This document shows, one piece after another, positions 50,433 to 60,465 of a stretch of 64,000 nt of DNA. The DNA comes from a virus: positions 140,978 to 204,977 of the IMG/VR virus record IMGVR_UViG_3300028131_000823; one strand, 5' to 3'. Positions within the stretch are counted from its first letter, which is position 1; each line of letters begins with the position of its first letter. Under the pieces are notes generated by a model. That model did not search any database, was not told the origin of the DNA, and saw only the letters and a program-made list of their open reading frames with translations. The translations under genes were made by a program, and so were the position numbers.

Positions 50433-51119
50433 ATGAAGACACTCTTAATATTAATATCAGCAGGAAGATGTGGAAGTACTAATCTAATTAATAGATTAAA
50501 TAAGAACGAGGGTATTAATATATATGGTGAAAATTATGGTGCATTATTAGATTTAATAAAATCTGCAAATTGGTTTAGTATGTATAAGACAAGGTTTATT
50601 AATCAACCTAATATGAGATTAAAGACTGGTCTATCTTCAATTGAAGAAGAACAATTAAATTCACAAATAAATAGAGGTCAAAAATGGATAGGTAATGAGT
50701 TCTATAATAATCACGAAATTTTAGAAGATACTTTAAATGTTTTAAATAAATTAATAGTAGATTTTTTTAAAGTAGACGAACCCATTGTAGGTTTTAAAGA
50801 AATTAGATGGCAATATTATCAAAACCTAAATTGGTTAAAACATTTAGAAACATTACCATTTAAGGAAATAAAATATATTAAATTAAATAGAAACATAGAG
50901 GATCAAGCAAGAAGCATGTACACGTCATTTAATCCTAAAAATAGTGCTGAAGATATTCCAACAAAATATGTAGACTATTTAAAAAGAATAACTGATTGTG
51001 AAAATAACATAAATAAGTTTTTAAAAGACATAGACCCAAATAAAAAGTATGAATGTAATTATGTTGAAGAATGTGATTTGCAATATAATAAGATATTAGA
51101 GTTTATTAAAAATGATTAA
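50433..51119 (+). CDS. Sulfotransferase-like protein
   Basis: 228 residues. LLILISAGRCGSTNLINRL is a PAPS-type P-loop with RCGST; KYIKLNRNIEDQARSMY is the second motif. Followed by a GT25 gene (8-nt overlap) and another sulfotransferase, so sugar and sulfate transfer are again adjacent. Acceptor unknown. Confidence 0.75.
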   Translation: MKTLLILISAGRCGSTNLINRLNKNEGINIYGENYGALLDLIKSANWFSMYKTRFINQPNMRLKTGLSSIEEEQLNSQINRGQKWIGNEFYNNHEILEDTLNVLNKLIVDFFKVDEPIVGFKEIRWQYYQNLNWLKHLETLPFKEIKYIKLNRNIEDQARSMYTSFNPKNSAEDIPTKYVDYLKRITDCENNINKFLKDIDPNKKYECNYVEECDLQYNKILEFIKND

Positions 51120-51885
51120 TAAAATATATTTTTTAAATTTAGATTCTAAGATAGAACGATGGAATAATCTTGGAAAAATAAAAGATCTTAAAAACATTGA
51201 AAGGTTTCCTGCTATCAATAGTGTAGAAAATCCAATGATCTATAAAGATTATGGTTTAGAATTAAATCCAGTAGGATTCGCACATACACTTTATTTCTCT
51301 TCATTTTATGGAGCAGTTGGGTGTTACTTGAGCCATTATGAAATGTGGAAAGAAATTGTTAATAATAAATGGGAAAGTGTTTTAATTTTAGAAGATGATA
51401 TAAGTAAAAAAAGTTTAAATTCATTTTTAAGAAACTTTAAAATAGAACAATATATAAATTACGACCTAATTCAGTTATCAAGTAGAATAGGATTTGGAGG
51501 AACGGAATGTTATTGGTTAAATTACAAGGCTGCAAAAAAATTAATAAAAAATACACATGATAGTACTGTATTTGAAAACATTAAGCCAGCTGAAGTAATT
51601 ACAAAGGCCTTTATTAAATATGAATACATTAAAATAGATGAATGGGATTGGAATAACAAAAATTCAATAGTTGCCCCTGTTGATAGGTTTTTATATTATT
51701 CTATAAATGAAAAAATAAAGAATCCTATAAAATGGGAAAGACGTAGAGAAATATTATTAGATTATAATTTAGTTTTTGATTCTTCAATTGAAGATGAAAA
51801 TTCATATTTTAAAAACATATGGCCAAAAGAAAAGATGAAAAAATTTATAAAATCCAAACAATATGAATGGTGGGAAAATAAATAA
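51112..51885 (+). CDS. GT25-family glycosyltransferase
   Basis: 257 residues. KIYFLNLDSKIERW, GAVGCYLSHYEMWKEI and SVLILEDDI are the classic GT25 blocks (LPS and collagen galactosyl/glucosyltransferases) with the EDD metal motif. Together with the fused enzyme at 26161 there are two GT25 proteins, in keeping with a two-sugar modification of hydroxylysine as in animal collagen. That link is an inference. Confidence 0.85.
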   Translation: MINKIYFLNLDSKIERWNNLGKIKDLKNIERFPAINSVENPMIYKDYGLELNPVGFAHTLYFSSFYGAVGCYLSHYEMWKEIVNNKWESVLILEDDISKKSLNSFLRNFKIEQYINYDLIQLSSRIGFGGTECYWLNYKAAKKLIKNTHDSTVFENIKPAEVITKAFIKYEYIKIDEWDWNNKNSIVAPVDRFLYYSINEKIKNPIKWERRREILLDYNLVFDSSIEDENSYFKNIWPKEKMKKFIKSKQYEWWENK

Positions 51886-52429
51886 AATATTCGAGATAGG
51901 TCTTCCTAAAACGGGCACAACATCATTAGGGGTTGCTTATAAAATTTTAGGAATTAAAGAAATAGGGTGGAGATCTAATTTATATGACAGGTGGGAAAAT
52001 GAAGGAATAGAAATATTATTTCCACATATAGATTCTGCAACTGCCTTTCAAGATGGGCCATGGCATGATTGTGACTACAGGCTGCTTGACCAGCGATACC
52101 CTAATAGTAAATTTATAATATTAGAAAGAAATAATAATGATTGGATTAGAAGTAAAGAAATGCATGAATCTCCAATACATAATGTTAATAATATTAAAAC
52201 AAGATATTTAGAACGTAAATGGTTAACTGACAGAGATGCCCATATCAAAGAACAAATAAAAGCTAAAGAAAATAAATATAAGGAAGTTAAGGAATATTTT
52301 AAAGATAGGCCTAATGATTTATTAGTAATGAACATATGCAAAGGAGAAGGATGGGAAGTACTTTGCCCATTTTTAAATTGTGAAATTCCAAACATGCCAT
52401 TTCCTAACAAGAATAAAAGTAAGAAATAA
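51863..52429 (+). CDS. Sulfotransferase-like protein
   Basis: 188 residues. KIFEIGLPKTGTTSLGVAY is the PAPS loop. FIILERNNNDWIRSKEMHE is in the place of the second motif. LLVMNICKGEGWEVLCPFL near the end is typical of plant/bacterial sulfotransfer families. Overlaps the GT25 gene by 23 nt and the next gene by one base. Confidence 0.8.
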   Translation: MNGGKINKIFEIGLPKTGTTSLGVAYKILGIKEIGWRSNLYDRWENEGIEILFPHIDSATAFQDGPWHDCDYRLLDQRYPNSKFIILERNNNDWIRSKEMHESPIHNVNNIKTRYLERKWLTDRDAHIKEQIKAKENKYKEVKEYFKDRPNDLLVMNICKGEGWEVLCPFLNCEIPNMPFPNKNKSKK

Positions 52430-53538
52430 TGAAAAATAAAAATCTAGTTTTTCTATCTATATTTGATAATAAAACTGATCTATCTATTTTCTTAAAAGAA
52501 GATAAAAAGGAATATGATGTAGTGGCTTTATATTATGGTTTAAAAGAAAAAAGATTTGAAAAACTTTCAACTAACGTAAACCACATTGAAAAGCCAGGGA
52601 ATGGATCAATATATTCTAATTTCATAGACTTATGGGATAGACTTGATTTTAGTAAATATGAAAACGTTTACTTTATTAATGATAACCTATATGATAAAAT
52701 AGACGTGGCACTCCCTAAAACAGTAGTGATAGGTTGGTCTTTTACATGTGAGAACATGATTAAAAAACAAAAACAATATACTCCTAAAAATATAGAGCCA
52801 TTTAAATGGTCTATTGATTTTGAAAAAAATAAAAAGGATAAAGTAGCGTTCTTATTTTTAACAACAGAAGATATACATAGACCTCAACAATGGCATGATT
52901 TTTTAGATGAAGGAAAAGATAGAGCGACTTTATACGCCCATTCAAAATATCAAGATAGACTTAAAAATCAGTATTTAATAGATGCTCAAATACCTGAAAG
53001 ATTTAAAACAGGTTGGGGAACTATGGGCTTAGTTCATGTGATGAATGCTTTATTAAAAAATGCATTACAAGATGAGACTAATAAATACTTTGTATTTTGT
53101 TCAGAGAGTTGTATACCTATTTTTGATTTTAATAAATCATATAAAAATATATTTAATATAGGTAAATCATGGATAAATTTAATAGGCAGTCCTAGAGGAT
53201 ATGAGGAAATGCAAAATAATAAAATAGTAAAGCGTAAACAATTAGGCTTAGAAGAGAGTAGAATATTAAAAAATGAACAATGGATAATATTAAGTAGAAA
53301 ACATGCTCAAATAATAGTAGACCATGATCATACTGAAAATTTTAAGCATCTTCCAATTCCAGATGAATGGTATCATGCAAATGTAATAAGATATTATGAT
53401 AATAACTTTAAAGAAAATTTTATTAATAGAAGTTTAACATATTTAGAATGGGAAAGATTTTCGCCTAAGGTTTTTAAATCTATTGAATCAGCTGCCCCTA
53501 AAAGTGATTATTTATTTTTAAGAAAAATAGACTATTGA
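52429..53538 (+). CDS. GT14-like (core-2/I-branching) glycosyltransferase
   Basis: 369 residues. KVAFLFLTTEDIHRPQQW, TLYAHSK, GTMGLVHVMNALLKNAL, YFVFCSESCIPIF and QWIILSRKHAQIIV match the Branch/GT14 family (core-2 GlcNAc and peptide xylosyltransferases), where FxSExCxPL is the hallmark. The first ~130 residues are extra. GT14 enzymes add GlcNAc, Xyl or GlcA to protein-linked glycans. Ends 7 nt inside a convergent gene. Confidence 0.8.
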   Translation: MKNKNLVFLSIFDNKTDLSIFLKEDKKEYDVVALYYGLKEKRFEKLSTNVNHIEKPGNGSIYSNFIDLWDRLDFSKYENVYFINDNLYDKIDVALPKTVVIGWSFTCENMIKKQKQYTPKNIEPFKWSIDFEKNKKDKVAFLFLTTEDIHRPQQWHDFLDEGKDRATLYAHSKYQDRLKNQYLIDAQIPERFKTGWGTMGLVHVMNALLKNALQDETNKYFVFCSESCIPIFDFNKSYKNIFNIGKSWINLIGSPRGYEEMQNNKIVKRKQLGLEESRILKNEQWIILSRKHAQIIVDHDHTENFKHLPIPDEWYHANVIRYYDNNFKENFINRSLTYLEWERFSPKVFKSIESAAPKSDYLFLRKIDY

Positions 53539-53837
53539 CTTTTTCTATTTTTAATATTATTAATAACATCTCTTATTTCAGCTGCGGCCTCGTAGTCTTC
53601 ATCAGACAACGCTTTGTTTAAAGTATGTTGTAGAATTTCTAAGTTTCTTTCGTCACTTAATATTACTTGATCTTCTTGGTGAATTTTTATTTTTTCAGTA
53701 ATGTAATTTATTTTTTCAATACTCTTCCTAAGATTTTTATCTGCCATTTTAGCAAGATGGTTTTTTTCATATTTTCTACCTATGTAAAACCCTGAAAGTA
53801 GTGACATGCATGAAATTAGAATTAAATAAATTTCCAT
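53532..53837 (-). CDS. Membrane-anchored protein with UVR-like motif
   Basis: 101 residues. MEIYLILISCMSLLSGFYIG is an N-terminal anchor; the C-terminal DEDYEAAAEIRDVINNI following NLEILQHTLNKALS resembles a UVR motif. One of three proteins in the window with such an end. Lone minus-strand gene in a plus-strand block. Confidence 0.55.
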   Translation of the reverse strand: MEIYLILISCMSLLSGFYIGRKYEKNHLAKMADKNLRKSIEKINYITEKIKIHQEDQVILSDERNLEILQHTLNKALSDEDYEAAAEIRDVINNIKNRKSQ

Positions 53838-53910
53838 AGATTATATATTAGTATTATATTATAAGAATATGCTTTTTAAACATAAAATCCCTCATTCTTA
53901 AAACATTTTA

Positions 53911-53920
53911 GATATATAAT
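53911..53920 (+). promoter_or_regulatory. Late-type promoter box (GATATATAAT)
   Basis: Exact match 34 bp before ATG 53955 of the second BspA-type adhesin. Confidence 0.45.
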
Positions 53921-53954
53921 TAATAAAATATTTTAAAAATAATATAGTACAATT

Positions 53955-56708
53955 ATGCCTCAGAACATATTAACCAATGATCCTATTAATTTTGTAGCAG
54001 ATGACTCCTATAAAGTTATAGTAACAGATGAAAACGATGCACCTGAAAGCCCAACTGATGGTGGAATATCTCCATCAACTGGTGAAACTGGGTTTTGGAT
54101 TCAATCGAGTGAATCTTTTCAAATAAAATTTAAGTATGCTGATAATAGTGGATCTTCTGTTGTTTATGTACAAGAAGATAACCAACATGATATATCAATA
54201 GATCAATCAGACGCACAGATGGGTGTTCAAATACCATGGTTAGAACATCAACTATATGGAAAACCAACCCATGTTTACTTCATAGGAACAACTTCACAAG
54301 AAATTGTAATAATAAAGCTAACTTCTGCAATAAACCATGATAGTAACTTTAAAGACGGTGCCCATGACTCAAACTTTTTAAGTTTTAGTAGTAACTCTAT
54401 TAAAATGGGAACGGTTGGTAAAGCATACTCTACACAAACAACTACAAATGAATATGGATATAGAGCAATAAGACATGATAATACTGCATTATCTCCTGAA
54501 GAAAATATAGAAGTTGTAGTTCATGGTATAGTAGATTATATTGCGATTTTAATGAATGATGTTATAAAAATAGATGCAACATTAGACAAAGATGTTGATA
54601 ATGAACAAACAACTATCATGTTTACTGTTCCTAATACTTATGATAATCAAGATTCTAGTAATAGTATTGTAACATGGTATAGTGTTGGTAAAAACGTAGA
54701 AAATTTAGAATTTGAAATTTATGTAGGAGATGGAAGCAATGATGGAAGCGCACATGGACTTAGTAGCGATTTTTATTTTAGATCATCTGGACATGATGAT
54801 CATTTTTTCGGAAGAGCCCATGGTGGAGAAACTCACGAAGCTGCAGTACAACTTAGAGACGAGGTAGATCCAAATAACAGGTTTAATGGAGATTGGGAGT
54901 TATTTAAAATTGATTTTACAATAGATTGGGGAGATGGAACAGTGGAAGCATATGATGGATTAGAAATACACCCTAATGGAACAGGCTATTGGCAACCAAT
55001 GAGTGGAAAAACATATTCCCATACATATGCGAGTTCAGGATATTATAAAATATCAATAGGTGGAAATCCACAAGCTCTTGAATTTGGATCTAATCCTTCT
55101 TCTTATGGAGGAATACCTGATCCACTGACTAGTACAAATCAAGATGTGTTAAACGCGTCTAAAATAAGAAACTTAACTCAATGGGGAACTCATAGATGGA
55201 AAAGAACACCAAATTTTAAGGGCTGCGTATTTATGGATATTACTGCAGAGGATCAACCTTTATATTTTGGAGCGGATAGTTATTCAGATCCAGAAGGAAA
55301 TATAATATTTAATAATAATGGAAAATGGCAAAGTAATATAGAACCTGGTTATTATTTTGAAAATGCAGGCGAAATAAACTTTGAAGATTGTCTTTTACTA
55401 AGAAATGAAAATAATTCAATTACAAGCTGGGATTTATCGGATATTTTTAATAAATACTCGTATGGTAGTGTTAGTTTAAATAAGACTTTTAAGAATTGTA
55501 AAAAATACATTCCAATTAATTTTAATAATTGGACATCATATTGGAGCGATAATAACCTTAAAATAACGTCAATGGTTAGTACGTTTGAAGGTTGTGAATT
55601 ATTTAATGGAGATATTGGTAATTGGCCAGTTGAAATACTTGCCAACAATAACAGTATTCAATTTAACAAGGTATTTAAAGGATGTGAATTATTTAATCAA
55701 GACATTAGTTCATGGGATGTTAGTGATGTTAATTCAATGTATAGTACATTTGATGGTTGTAAATCCTTTAACCAAGATCTAAGTCAATGGAACGTTAGTA
55801 ATTGCACTAGTTTTCAATCCATGTTTAAAGACTGTGAATTATTTAATCAAAATCTTAATAATTGGGCAAACAATAATACATTAAATCTAATGGAAATGTT
55901 TAGCGGATGTAGTGTCTTTAATAATGCTGGAAGTGATTTACCACAATGGACTGTAAGTAATTTAGAAGGAACCTTTAAAGGATGCGAAGTATTTTCGCCA
56001 TCAAATGATATACAATGGACAACTACAACACTTACAAGTCTTAAAGAAACCTTTATGGATTGTAAAATATTTAATTTATACAAAGTTAAAGATTGGAATA
56101 CTAGCAATGTGACAGAATTTAGAAGCTGTTTTGAAGGCTGTGATAATACACCATATTCTGGTACTACATATCCTTCTAATTGGGATATAACTAATGCAAT
56201 TAGTTTAAATAGAATGTTCTTTAAAAGTAACATTAATACAAACTTTACAGGTTGGGATTTTTCAAATATTGGTTTAAATTATATAGGGACTTTAAATGAA
56301 ATGTATGCAAGTATACAAGGAGTAGACAGGGTATATACTGATGGGACTGAAGACGTAACCAACATGTTAAACTTTTCACCATTTCCATATACTAATTATT
56401 GGGCCGATGGAGGTAATTTAGAAATTGAAGGTTGGATGAAAAACTTCGTAGCAACTGATCATTCTGATTTATTCTACCAACAATATGACATGCTTTTAAC
56501 AAAATTAGCAAGTGAATTGCCAGATTTAAGTTTGACAGATGCATTAACAGGTTATGAAGTTGCAGAAACTAATAACACTGGATATCTCGGAGGACCGTAT
56601 TATGGAAGAATAGATATGGGACAAACTCAAAGAAGTTCTTCTTCTACTACACATTATAATACCATTAGAGAAAAGGGCTGGTTAATCATAGACGGTGGTG
56701 AAATATAA
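53955..56708 (+). CDS. Second BspA-type repeat adhesin
   Basis: 917 residues. N-terminal ~300 residues beta-rich, starting MPQNILTNDPINFVADDS. A PKD-like start (TIDWGDGTVEAYDGLE) precedes BspA/DUF285 repeats (FEGCELFNGDIGNW, FKGCELFNQDISSWDVSDV, FDGCKSFNQDLSQWNVSN). It ends RGWLIIDGG-like (EKGWLIIDGGEI), as the other adhesin. First of three co-oriented structural genes (53955, 56727, 57618), so likely a virion fibre. Calcium or carbohydrate binding not shown. Confidence 0.82.
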   Translation: MPQNILTNDPINFVADDSYKVIVTDENDAPESPTDGGISPSTGETGFWIQSSESFQIKFKYADNSGSSVVYVQEDNQHDISIDQSDAQMGVQIPWLEHQLYGKPTHVYFIGTTSQEIVIIKLTSAINHDSNFKDGAHDSNFLSFSSNSIKMGTVGKAYSTQTTTNEYGYRAIRHDNTALSPEENIEVVVHGIVDYIAILMNDVIKIDATLDKDVDNEQTTIMFTVPNTYDNQDSSNSIVTWYSVGKNVENLEFEIYVGDGSNDGSAHGLSSDFYFRSSGHDDHFFGRAHGGETHEAAVQLRDEVDPNNRFNGDWELFKIDFTIDWGDGTVEAYDGLEIHPNGTGYWQPMSGKTYSHTYASSGYYKISIGGNPQALEFGSNPSSYGGIPDPLTSTNQDVLNASKIRNLTQWGTHRWKRTPNFKGCVFMDITAEDQPLYFGADSYSDPEGNIIFNNNGKWQSNIEPGYYFENAGEINFEDCLLLRNENNSITSWDLSDIFNKYSYGSVSLNKTFKNCKKYIPINFNNWTSYWSDNNLKITSMVSTFEGCELFNGDIGNWPVEILANNNSIQFNKVFKGCELFNQDISSWDVSDVNSMYSTFDGCKSFNQDLSQWNVSNCTSFQSMFKDCELFNQNLNNWANNNTLNLMEMFSGCSVFNNAGSDLPQWTVSNLEGTFKGCEVFSPSNDIQWTTTTLTSLKETFMDCKIFNLYKVKDWNTSNVTEFRSCFEGCDNTPYSGTTYPSNWDITNAISLNRMFFKSNINTNFTGWDFSNIGLNYIGTLNEMYASIQGVDRVYTDGTEDVTNMLNFSPFPYTNYWADGGNLEIEGWMKNFVATDHSDLFYQQYDMLLTKLASELPDLSLTDALTGYEVAETNNTGYLGGPYYGRIDMGQTQRSSSSTTHYNTIREKGWLIIDGGEI

Positions 56709-56726
56709 AAATAAAATAAATTAAAA

Positions 56727-57596
56727 ATGATTTGGAATATACCTCAATCAATATTAACAATAATATCAAGCATTACTAATCAATTTAATAATACAGGCGA
56801 TATTGAAAAATTCACACTTTCATCTAGTGAAAGTGGAACAGTAATAAATAACACTAATCCTATTAATAATTTAACAGGGATTGCGCCTAGGGTAGATGGC
56901 ACAGCAGGTGATAATACAAAGGATGATGCAATTACCATTTTTAGTGATAAAGATTTTAGTGTATGGGGACTGTTTACAGGTGCTCAAGGGTGGACTGAAT
57001 TAGACGAAGTTGATGTGACTGACCCTGAATATAAGGGTTATGTAACTTTAACATGGTCAGATAATAACCCTAGTGGAACGGATGGCTATCTTGTATCTTA
57101 TTATATAAAATCAAATTTAACGGGACAGGATTTAACAAACGGTGAAGTTCACGATATTTATATTGCAAAGCATCCTAACAATTCAACAACTGATTTAAAA
57201 ACCGGTAGTAATTTAATATTAGATTATAAATTTGATGGAGACGTTAATGATTATAGAATGATTAGTCTTAAAGGTTCTAAACTAATTAATAATGAAATTT
57301 TTACAAGAACTGGTTATGAAGGTAGTGAAGGAATAGAACCTGTTGATAAAAAAATGTCTATTTTTGAAGTGGATATAGATTTAAGCGGATATGCACCAGG
57401 TGACGAAATTACATATACTATTCCAGAAACTAAAAGAATTAAAAGTGCATTTTTTATAGCAGATGGATTTAAATCAATGGAAGGCGTAATATCTGAAATA
57501 TTAAATGGTAGTGATTACGTAACAGCTATAAGTTCTACAATGATAGAGGATCAAAACCAAGAGACTAATTGGAAATTATATTATAAATTAAGATAA
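56727..57596 (+). CDS. Probable virion structural protein
   Basis: 289 residues. Contains IAPRVDGTAGDNTKDDAITI, related to VGICPHVELVGDDYIRDN in the next gene, so they share a module. DLSGYAPGDEITYTIPETK suggests beta domains. Lies between two structural genes with small gaps. No enzyme motif. Confidence 0.6.
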   Translation: MIWNIPQSILTIISSITNQFNNTGDIEKFTLSSSESGTVINNTNPINNLTGIAPRVDGTAGDNTKDDAITIFSDKDFSVWGLFTGAQGWTELDEVDVTDPEYKGYVTLTWSDNNPSGTDGYLVSYYIKSNLTGQDLTNGEVHDIYIAKHPNNSTTDLKTGSNLILDYKFDGDVNDYRMISLKGSKLINNEIFTRTGYEGSEGIEPVDKKMSIFEVDIDLSGYAPGDEITYTIPETKRIKSAFFIADGFKSMEGVISEILNGSDYVTAISSTMIEDQNQETNWKLYYKLR

Positions 57597-57617
57597 ATAA
57601 ATAAAAAAATTAAAAAA

Positions 57618-58658
57618 ATGAAAATAGGACAAGCAGATTTAATAGTACAAAACTATTTAAATGAATTTAGTGGAAATAACTTACACCTAGGAAGAGAAGA
57701 TAATGGAAGATTTGATTCTGAAGGAGATGCAATATCTGGATCAGATGGTATAAGTGTTCCAAAACTACACTCATTTAAAGTAGGAGACGGTGAAAATATC
57801 ATATTAAAGTCAGATGAAAGAGATCTTTCAGCATATGCGCATAGTGGAAGCTCTCAAAACATGGTAGCAAATGGTACAAATAGAAGAGTTGGAATTTGTC
57901 CACATGTAGAACTAGTAGGAGATGATTATATTAGAGATAATGGTATTAGAATATATAGTGAAGAAAACCTAGAAGTATGGGGTTATTTTTCACGTAATAG
58001 CAATCCTCAATATTATGGAACAGGTTGGAGAAAGATAATGGAAATAAATACTGAAAGAGCAGGATACGAGGGTTTTACAGATATACCCTTTATAGACTAT
58101 TATGGAAATCATACTAGTTCAAGTGGAGGAGTAGGAATGATGATGAGTATTGCTTTCCAATGTGATGTTACAGATGCTGAAATTAAAGTAATTTCTATAC
58201 CAGATGGTGCAAGTGGAACTTATGATAAAATAGGAGGAAGCGACGCTGCTGGAGAAATTGAAGAGTTATTAGACATGTCAGGTGGAAAATCATATATAAT
58301 ATGGGATCATAGTATTAAACCATTTGGTGTAAAATATAGTACACATGATGATGCAAAGGAAAAACATGATAATACATTTATTATTGAAGATATAAGCACA
58401 GCTGCCAATGCATCTACTGTTGGAAATAATTACACATGGACCCTTACTACTGAACAGCAAATGCAAAACGTGACACTGTTAGCAAATGATTTATATGCAG
58501 TTGAAATGGAATATTTTACTTCTATTGAAGACGTTGAAAATCCAGGTTCTTATATAAATAAGATTAATTTTACATTATCATCTCCTGACGCAGATGGAGA
58601 AGAACAATTGTCTGAGAGTGGAATGACATATAAACTTTATATAGATTTAAAGCATTAA
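57618..58658 (+). CDS. Probable virion structural protein
   Basis: 346 residues. GICPHVELVGDDYIRDNGIR, then EENLEVWGYFSR, match the corresponding part of 56727-57596 (APRVDG...DAIT, DFSVWGLFTG). Acidic, rich in Gly/Ser/Asp, with DPSD-like turns, as in phage surface proteins. Last of the adhesin operon before a glycosyltransferase. Confidence 0.6.
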   Translation: MKIGQADLIVQNYLNEFSGNNLHLGREDNGRFDSEGDAISGSDGISVPKLHSFKVGDGENIILKSDERDLSAYAHSGSSQNMVANGTNRRVGICPHVELVGDDYIRDNGIRIYSEENLEVWGYFSRNSNPQYYGTGWRKIMEINTERAGYEGFTDIPFIDYYGNHTSSSGGVGMMMSIAFQCDVTDAEIKVISIPDGASGTYDKIGGSDAAGEIEELLDMSGGKSYIIWDHSIKPFGVKYSTHDDAKEKHDNTFIIEDISTAANASTVGNNYTWTLTTEQQMQNVTLLANDLYAVEMEYFTSIEDVENPGSYINKINFTLSSPDADGEEQLSESGMTYKLYIDLKH

Positions 58659-58660
58659 TC

Positions 58661-59830
58661 ATGATAATAGGTATAACTATAAATTTAAGGAATAGTTCTA
58701 TTTGGTCAAATGGAATAAATCAAAATGCAATATATTTAGCTTCTACTCTTTCAAAGGCCGGACATTCCATAATGTTAATATTTAATAAAACTGAAGATAA
58801 TGAAAAGTCTGTAGAATCATTAGTTAAAATAATAGAAAATATAGAAGAAGTAAGATGTGTTGAAATAGCAGCTTCTCTTAAAATTAGATTTGATGTATTA
58901 ATTCAATTAGGTATAAGTATTGAAAAACCCTGGTACACTGTTTGGAAAAAACTTAATAATAATGTTAAATTAGTTAATTATGAATGTGGGAATCACTTTT
59001 TAATAGATAGTGAAAAAATATTATATGATCATTTAGATGGAAGTAAAAAACCTGAAAGAGAAGCTAATTTAGTTAGTCCCGATCAAATATGGTCAATTCC
59101 TCAAATGGAAAATACTAATCTATATTTTTATCAGCATAGAAGAGATTGTAATAAGGCTACTGTAATTCCATTTGTATGGAACCCAATAGCCCTAGAAGAA
59201 TATGCTAAATCTAATAATTATGGTAATTACACAAAAAGAGATATAAAAAAGGTTGCAGTAATGGAACCTAATATTTCTATTATGAAAAATTGTATTTACC
59301 CTATTGTTATTTTAGAAAGATTTGTAAAATATGAAAAAGGAGAATTAGAACAGGTCATGTTAATTGGAGCTTCTAGAATTAAAGATAATTATACATTTAA
59401 AAAGCTAATACATGGCACTGATTTATTTAATAAAAAAATATTAACGGCTGAAGATAGGTTTCAAACTCATATGGTTTTAGAAAAGTATGTAGACATGGTT
59501 CTTAGTTGGCAAATAGAAAATCCACTTAACTATTTATATTTTGATGTATGTTGGTTAGGTTGGCCATTAGTTCATAATGCACATTTATGTAAAGACTTAG
59601 GATATTACTATGAAGGGTTTGATGCAGACGGTGCAGTTGATGCAATTAAAAACGTAATAGCTAATCATAACAGCGACGAAGACTATATGAATAGAATGAG
59701 AAAGATAATTTCTAGGTATACAATAGAAAATGAAAAAATGTTAGATAATTATAATAGGCTACTAGATGATTTAGTCAATGATAGATTTAAACGTTGGTCT
59801 TATGATTGGAAAACAAATACAATTAGTTAG
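58661..59830 (+). CDS. GT-B glycosyltransferase-like protein (DUF2827-type)
   Basis: 389 residues. IGITINLRNSSIWSNGINQN and ALEEYAKSNN, then FDVCWLGWPLVHNAHLCKD and GYYYEGFDADGAVDAI match DUF2827, a GT-B fold family found in surface-glycan loci. The late conserved block would be the nucleotide-sugar site. Directly after the structural genes, which may be its substrates. Confidence 0.72.
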   Translation: MIIGITINLRNSSIWSNGINQNAIYLASTLSKAGHSIMLIFNKTEDNEKSVESLVKIIENIEEVRCVEIAASLKIRFDVLIQLGISIEKPWYTVWKKLNNNVKLVNYECGNHFLIDSEKILYDHLDGSKKPEREANLVSPDQIWSIPQMENTNLYFYQHRRDCNKATVIPFVWNPIALEEYAKSNNYGNYTKRDIKKVAVMEPNISIMKNCIYPIVILERFVKYEKGELEQVMLIGASRIKDNYTFKKLIHGTDLFNKKILTAEDRFQTHMVLEKYVDMVLSWQIENPLNYLYFDVCWLGWPLVHNAHLCKDLGYYYEGFDADGAVDAIKNVIANHNSDEDYMNRMRKIISRYTIENEKMLDNYNRLLDDLVNDRFKRWSYDWKTNTIS

Positions 59831-60422
59831 GTAATTCTCTAGAAAATTCTATTACAAAACTTTCTAAAACACTATCAACGTATTCAACAATATTTAAAGG
59901 AACCTCTATTCTAAAGATAGAGGTTTCTGATATATCTTGAAAGTTTATATTAATGTTATTACGTTTAACGAGCTGCATTATTCTATTGACGTGAGCGTAC
60001 TTAACCTCTACCCTATAATCAATACAAACTTCCTTTTCACTAATCTCGGTACATTCTATCGATTGACTAGCTGCCTCTTTATATGCCTTAATCATACCGC
60101 CTTTTCCAAGTTTAATTCCTCCAAAATATCTAACAACTACACATGCACTGTAAGTAAGTTTTTTGCTTTTAAGTTGGCCAAGTATTGGAAGTCCAGCAGC
60201 GCCTGAAGGTTCTCCATCATCTGAACACTTTCTAATTTCACTATTGTCTCCAAAAATATAAGCCCAACAATGATGGTTTGCTTTAGGATGAATTTCCTTA
60301 AGATCAGCTAAAGCCTCTTTAAATATATTTTCACTTTTAATTGGAAATGTATAAGCTATAAATTTACTTTTCTTTTCAACATAAATTTCTTCAGCCTCGA
60401 CTTTAATGGTAAAATAATTCAT
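59823..60422 (-). CDS. YigZ/IMPACT family protein
   Basis: 199 residues. KSKFIAYTFPI, NHHCWAYIFG, RKCSDDGEPSGAAG.PIL, VVVRYFGGIKLGKGG are all diagnostic of the YigZ/UPF0029 family. Cellular members are linked to translation or stress control, but the biochemical function is unclear. Lone minus-strand gene, convergent with the glycosyltransferase by 8 nt. Unusual for a phage. Confidence 0.9.
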   Translation of the reverse strand: MNYFTIKVEAEEIYVEKKSKFIAYTFPIKSENIFKEALADLKEIHPKANHHCWAYIFGDNSEIRKCSDDGEPSGAAGLPILGQLKSKKLTYSACVVVRYFGGIKLGKGGMIKAYKEAASQSIECTEISEKEVCIDYRVEVKYAHVNRIMQLVKRNNININFQDISETSIFRIEVPLNIVEYVDSVLESFVIEFSRELPN

Positions 60423-60451
60423 ATTGTATTTATTAAACTTTTTTTAATCAC

Positions 60452-60461
60452 GATATATAAT
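60452..60461 (+). promoter_or_regulatory. Late-type promoter box (GATATATAAT)
   Basis: Exact match, 4 bp before ATG 60466. Confidence 0.45.
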
Positions 60462-60465
60462 ATGT

